Below, piece by piece: positions 6,240 through 8,490 of a stretch of DNA of 8,490 nt. A program made the translations under genes and the position numbers. Numbering within the stretch: the first letter of the stretch is position 1; each line of letters starts with the position of its first letter. The notes beneath the pieces are model-generated. The model saw nothing but the letters and a program-made list of their open reading frames with translations. It did not search any database and was not told the origin of the DNA. The stretch comes from Oscillospiraceae bacterium (GTDB lineage: Bacteria; Bacillota; Clostridia; Oscillospirales; Acutalibacteraceae): positions 1-8,490 of the forward strand of contig DNGF01000048.1 in NCBI GenBank assembly GCA_003486665.1. The letters are read 5' to 3'.

Positions 6240-7325
6240 TTATATTGTTTTCAAATAATCAAGCCAGATTCGGCTGATGTTTTCGATTGAATGAGTTTCG
6301 AGAAGCTTTCTTCCGTTCTCGGAAAGCTTTCGGGAAAGGTCGGGATTTTCAATAATTTCAAGCATAGCTTCACCGAGCTGTTCGCTGCTTCCGACATCGG
6401 TAAGTATTCCGCTTATTCCGTCCTCAATCAGCTCGTCGGGTCCCATCTCGCAGCGTGTCGAAACGCACGGAACACCCATTGCAAGCGCTTCAAGCAAAGC
6501 GTTCGGCATACCCTCGAAATCCGATGAGAGGACGAAAACCGAAGCGTAGTTTACGAATTTGACGGCTTGAGGATCTGCACCGGCAAGGATAACTCTGTCC
6601 TTTAAGCCGAGGTATTCAATTTGATTTTCGAGATCGTCTTTTTCTTCGCCCTCGCCGAAAATGAACAGCATATAGCCGGGAATACGATCGGCAATCTGCG
6701 AAAACGCGTCTATCAAAAGATCAAAACGCTTTAGCTTGATCAGTCTGCCCACAGCGCAGATTATTTTTTTTCGTTCGGCAGGAGGGGAGAGGGTGTAGAC
6801 CGTTTCATTGAAAATTGCGTTCGGAATAATTATATCGCGGCTGCTTTTTTTGCCTCCGAAGAACTCGGCAGCTCTTTTTGTCTGAAAAACATAGCCGTCA
6901 GTGAAATAATAAAAAAGCTTTCTCAGAAAGGTGTTCAGCCTTGTTGCCTTGTATCTGTACGGGTTGCTGCGTTCCGTGCCGACTGATTTCGTCCTTGTAA
7001 ACACCGTTGCAAGCACAGCGTACCATGTCATTGCGAAGCTCATGCCGATGAGAACATCGAGATTCCGTTGCTTAACAATTTTCCTGATCGCAAATATTCT
7101 TTTTACCGACCCGATAAGTCTTTTCATCGAAGCGGATTGTTCCATCTCGCCGAGATCGGCAGTATGAACGCTGACAAGCTCTTCAAGCGGATAAAAGCTG
7201 TCGCTGCCGTTAAATGTAATTATTTCAACGTCCTGAGAGTGGAGCGCAAAATAATTGGCAAGAGAAACCGTTGCCCTTTCCGCACCGCCGGAGGAGAGAT
7301 CCTTTATCAAAAATCCGATTTTCAT
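6240..7325 (-). CDS. GT4-family glycosyltransferase
   Basis: This 361-residue GT-B fold retaining glycosyltransferase would transfer a sugar from a nucleotide-sugar donor. The N-terminal acceptor domain starts KIGFLIKDLSSGGAERA with the GGAER turn (13-17). The C-terminal donor domain starts near CAVGRLIKLKRFDLLI (190-205) and contains IFGEGEEKDDL and the GT4 E-x7-E motif in FEGMPNALLEA (Glu271 and Glu279). Length and motifs are complete. Acceptor and donor cannot be read from the sequence. Relatives typically act in capsule, O-antigen-like or exopolysaccharide assembly at the inner face of the membrane, but no such cluster is visible. The ATG directly follows the queT stop codon (TAAATG), and the only ribosome binding signal is GGTGAT inside the end of queT, so translation is probably coupled. 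Expression is therefore expected to follow the preQ1-like leader upstream. Confidence 0.9.
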   Translation of the reverse strand: MKIGFLIKDLSSGGAERATVSLANYFALHSQDVEIITFNGSDSFYPLEELVSVHTADLGEMEQSASMKRLIGSVKRIFAIRKIVKQRNLDVLIGMSFAMTWYAVLATVFTRTKSVGTERSNPYRYKATRLNTFLRKLFYYFTDGYVFQTKRAAEFFGGKKSSRDIIIPNAIFNETVYTLSPPAERKKIICAVGRLIKLKRFDLLIDAFSQIADRIPGYMLFIFGEGEEKDDLENQIEYLGLKDRVILAGADPQAVKFVNYASVFVLSSDFEGMPNALLEALAMGVPCVSTRCEMGPDELIEDGISGILTDVGSSEQLGEAMLEIIENPDLSRKLSENGRKLLETHSIENISRIWLDYLKTI

Positions 7326-7841
7326 TTAATCACCGAGCTTTTTAAAAACTTTGGCTTTGTCAAGACCGATATAAAGCAGAAGTCCGAGTGTGTAGCAGAC
7401 AACAACCTCGCCGAGCGCAACACCGGAAGCCGAGGTCAAAAATCCGACAATTCCAGCCTGACCGGGGGTGAACATCATTATTTCCGCTCCGATGATTATT
7501 CCGTTGAAAACAGTCGGGAAAATCAGCGAGAGCAGGGGAATGTTCTTGATTTTAATGTTCCGCGTGAGTCTTGTCATCAGCGCCGCAAGTACGGTCGCAA
7601 GTGTTCCGAGAACAATGTCAATCGGTCCGTAGGGACTGCCGATGTTGGCAATCACACATCCGACCGCAAGACCCGGTATCGCCGCCGGCGTAAGTACCGG
7701 CAGTACCGTCAGTGCCTCGGAAATTCTGAACTGTGTTGCGCCGAACGAGAGCGGTGCAACGGCATAGGTCAACGCCGCATAGATCGCCGCGATCAGCGCG
7801 CCCTGCACAGCATATGCCGTGCTTTTTTTCATCTTCTTCAT
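7326..7841 (-). CDS. queT: QueT-family queuosine-precursor transporter (ECF S component)
   Basis: This is a 171-residue, very hydrophobic protein with about five to six membrane helices. The N-terminus MKKMKKSTAYAVQGALIAAIYAALTY leads into FRISEALTVLPVLTPAAIPGL (39-59) and the following GCVIANIGSPYGPIDIVLGT segment, which are the conserved region of the QueT family. Such S components bind a 7-deazaguanine precursor (preQ0, preQ1 or queuine, depending on the organism) and associate with a shared EcfA/A'/T module, which is not encoded in this window. The start at 7841 is supported by AAGGAG (7850-7855), 8 bases upstream. A second ATG three codons later is less well placed. A promoter and a preQ1-like riboswitch precede the gene, fitting its role in the queuosine pathway. 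It is followed without a gap by the glycosyltransferase gene. Confidence 0.87.
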   Translation of the reverse strand: MKKMKKSTAYAVQGALIAAIYAALTYAVAPLSFGATQFRISEALTVLPVLTPAAIPGLAVGCVIANIGSPYGPIDIVLGTLATVLAALMTRLTRNIKIKNIPLLSLIFPTVFNGIIIGAEIMMFTPGQAGIVGFLTSASGVALGEVVVCYTLGLLLYIGLDKAKVFKKLGD

Positions 7842-7849
7842 TTTTTTAG

Positions 7850-7890
7850 CTCCTTAGTTTTATTTTAAGTCAGGATGGTTTCGAACTGAC
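7850..7890 (-). promoter_or_regulatory. Candidate preQ1-I riboswitch before queT
   Basis: On the minus strand GTCAG (7890-7886), a 12-base loop beginning TTC and ending in C, and CTGAC (7873-7869) are followed by an A-rich tail ending AAAACTAAGGAG. Stem length, loop length, the UUC after the stem, the unpaired C just before the 3' strand, and the ACTAAGG tail match position for position the class I preQ1 aptamers I know from Bacillus-type leaders. The AT pairs just outside extend the stem to 7 bp. The tail contains the queT Shine-Dalgarno, so ligand binding would act on translation. The loop-to-tail pseudoknot pairing is not canonical in this copy: a UUC-GGA pairing is possible, but the usual UAG-CUA is absent. 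This is the main reservation. Confidence 0.55.
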
Positions 7891-7971
7891 TTTTTAACCC
7901 CTTGAAAAATAAGGCTTTTAGCCGTTTATTTCTTTTAGCTGACTGCAACGTGTTTTCAATCGGTCTAAAAT

Positions 7972-8000
7972 ATTCTACATCTCTTGACCGTTAAAATCAA
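7972..8000 (-). promoter_or_regulatory. Probable sigma-A promoter for queT and the glycosyltransferase gene
   Basis: On the minus strand TTGATT (7995-8000) is followed after 17 bases by TAGAAT (7972-7977), five of six matches to the -10 consensus. The start would be near 7965, giving a leader of about 125 bases that contains the preQ1-like element. Confidence 0.5.
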
Positions 8001-8148
8001 GTGTTATTTTTTGAGCGAAAGACATGATGGTTCAAAATAAATATTTTTTCATTTTTGACTTGCATTTTACAAAGAAACGGCTAAAAAACAACGAATATAA
8101 CGAATATAATATTAAAAAGGGAATTATAAAAACACTGATTTTGAGTAT
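8001..8148. other. AT-rich intergenic DNA without a recognised gene
   Basis: Beyond the queT promoter this stretch is AT-rich and has no convincing open frame. It contains a directly repeated 9-mer, AACGAATAT (8090-8098 and 8099-8107). It also contains AAACGGCTAAAA (8075-8086), which is the exact reverse complement of TTTTAGCCGTTT at 7916-7927 in the queT leader. No function is apparent for either. Confidence 0.5.
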
Positions 8149-8187
8149 AAAAAAGTCCGCAAACCTTTATTTACAGTGGCTTGCGGA
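8149..8187 (-). terminator. Intrinsic terminator after repeat copy A (minus strand)
   Basis: TCCGCAAACC (8156-8165) and GGCTTGCGGA (8178-8187) pair over 10 bp with one G-U in the minus-strand RNA and a 12-base loop. The minus strand then reads C followed by six Ts (8154-8149). This is a strong terminator for transcripts entering from the right, including any across repeat copy A. It also isolates queT from such transcripts. Confidence 0.85.
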
Positions 8188-8196
8188 TTCGGAAGA

Positions 8197-8312
8197 ACGG
8201 ACTGGATCGAAGGGGCAAGCCCCTCGCATATGCTTCGCAAATCCCCGATTATATGTCCCTCGCGCTCCGCCGAGGCGAACCGCGCGAGATGGACTGTCGG
8301 TTCGATCCCTTT
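8197..8312. repeat. Structured interspersed repeat, copy A
   Basis: This 116-base segment matches 8375-8490 with only three differences (8203, 8211 and 8230), at an offset of 178. It is much more GC-rich than its surroundings. It has near-terminal inverted repeats, GGATCGAA (8204-8211) and TTCGATCC (8301-8308). Inside are a GGGG-caag-CCCC hairpin, a GC-rich arm with CTCGCGC and GCGCGAG, and a second small hairpin weakened here by one substitution. No open frame is convincing, and the fold suggests a structured RNA or a mobile non-coding repeat. Confidence 0.85.
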
Positions 8313-8336
8313 TGAAAAAGAAACGCAAAATAAAAA

Positions 8337-8363
8337 ACAGAGAAACGAAAATCGCTTCTCTGT
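8337..8363 (-). terminator. Intrinsic terminator between the two repeat copies (minus strand)
   Basis: ACAGAGAA (8337-8344) and TTCTCTGT (8356-8363) form a perfect 8-bp stem, extended inwards by a CGA/TCG pairing across one mismatch. In the minus-strand direction the stem is followed by TTTTTTATTTT (the last T of the stem leads into the tract), a strong U-tract. It lies directly after the tRNA-like 3' end at 8367-8388, the arrangement usual for the end of a tRNA or tmRNA gene. Confidence 0.85.
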
Positions 8364-8366
8364 CTT

Positions 8367-8388
8367 TGGTGGAGACGGACGGGATCGA
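8367..8388 (-). other. tRNA/tmRNA 3'-end-like fragment joined to repeat copy B
   Basis: The minus strand reads TCGATCCCGTCCGTCTCCACCA, i.e. the end of a T-loop, the 3' half of a T-stem, an acceptor strand and an encoded CCA, followed within a few bases by a terminator. The GTCTCCACCA ending resembles clostridial tmRNA and some tRNA 3' ends. The sequence upstream on the minus strand is not a tRNA body but repeat copy B: the expected 5' T-stem strand is replaced by the GGGG-caag-CCCC hairpin. It is therefore not an intact RNA gene. It may be a remnant, an integration junction, or the intrinsic 3' end of the repeat RNA. Confidence 0.4.
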
Positions 8389-8490
8389 GGGGGCAAGCCC
8401 CTCGCATTTGCTTCGCAAATCCCCGATTATATGTCCCTCGCGCTCCGCCGAGGCGAACCGCGCGAGATGGACTGTCGGTTCGATCCCTTT
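8375..8490. repeat. Structured interspersed repeat, copy B (reaches the window edge)
   Basis: This is the second copy of the 116-base repeat. Its outer inverted repeat is GGGATCGA (8381-8388) and TCGATCCC (8480-8487). Enclosed hairpins are GGGG/CCCC (8390-8401), ATTTGC-ttc-GCAAAT (8406-8420, perfect in this copy), and CTCGCGC/GCGCGAG (8437-8443 and 8460-8466) with an inner CGC/GCG. A central AT-rich linker, GATTATATG, separates the second and third hairpins. The layout is a closed multi-branch fold. The window stops at its right end, so further copies beyond are possible. Confidence 0.85.

Noticed and set aside
7068..7868. 266-codon plus-strand open frame across queT and the glycosyltransferase start
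   Set aside because: It is antisense to a clear QueT-family membrane protein, and its composition (many Arg, Ser and His) is typical of a complementary frame.
8124..8418. Two overlapping minus-strand open frames across the repeats
   Set aside because: They run through two terminators and both repeat copies. The repeated peptide KHMRGACPFDP/KCEGLAPSIP arises only from reading the structured repeat in different frames, and there are no Shine-Dalgarno signals.
8197..8490. CRISPR array
   Set aside because: There are only two copies, each 116 bp and far longer than CRISPR repeats, with a terminator in the interval between them rather than a spacer.

Overview
This 8.5 kb window looks like chromosomal DNA of an anaerobic, low- to mid-GC Firmicute, most likely a gut clostridium of the Ruminococcaceae/Oscillospiraceae type. 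That placement is inference. It rests on strong AGGAGG-type ribosome binding sites, nrdR, a TIGR04086-type membrane protein, a QueT-family transporter with a preQ1-type leader, and intrinsic terminators with long U-tracts.

Left block (1-5096, all minus strand). Read in the direction of transcription it runs: nrdR (ribonucleotide reductase repressor), a membrane-anchored alpha/beta hydrolase, a class I aminotransferase of the group Ic aspartate aminotransferase type, a long-chain acyl-CoA synthetase, a small four-helix membrane protein, and the first 35 codons of a gene that runs off the left edge. Gaps are only 4-60 bases, so this could be one long operon. Three of the gaps hold perfect inverted repeats. 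In two of these the 3' arm contains the Shine-Dalgarno of the next gene, suggesting hairpins that can hide ribosome binding sites as well as, or instead of, terminating transcription.

Middle (5097-6240). A divergent intergenic region carries a recognisable promoter for nrdR on one side and a near-consensus promoter on the other. The second drives a lone plus-strand gene for a DHDPS/N-acetylneuraminate-lyase family aldolase. That protein keeps the Schiff-base lysine and the partner tyrosine but has lost the threonine pair and the second tyrosine used by true dihydrodipicolinate synthase. A strong bidirectional terminator separates it from the convergent minus-strand genes to its right.

Right block (6240-8155, minus strand). 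queT, encoding a probable S component for uptake of a queuosine precursor, is preceded by a promoter and a preQ1-I-like riboswitch whose last bases are the Shine-Dalgarno. Its stop codon directly abuts the ATG of a GT4 glycosyltransferase gene, so the glycosyltransferase is probably translationally coupled to queT and under the same leader.

Right edge (8149-8490). There is no protein gene here. Two nearly identical 116-bp structured GC-rich repeats (3 mismatches, spaced 178 bp) sit in an otherwise AT-rich stretch. Each is followed, on the minus strand, by a strong intrinsic terminator. One copy is joined to what looks like the 3' end of a tRNA or tmRNA. This is the least explained part of the window.
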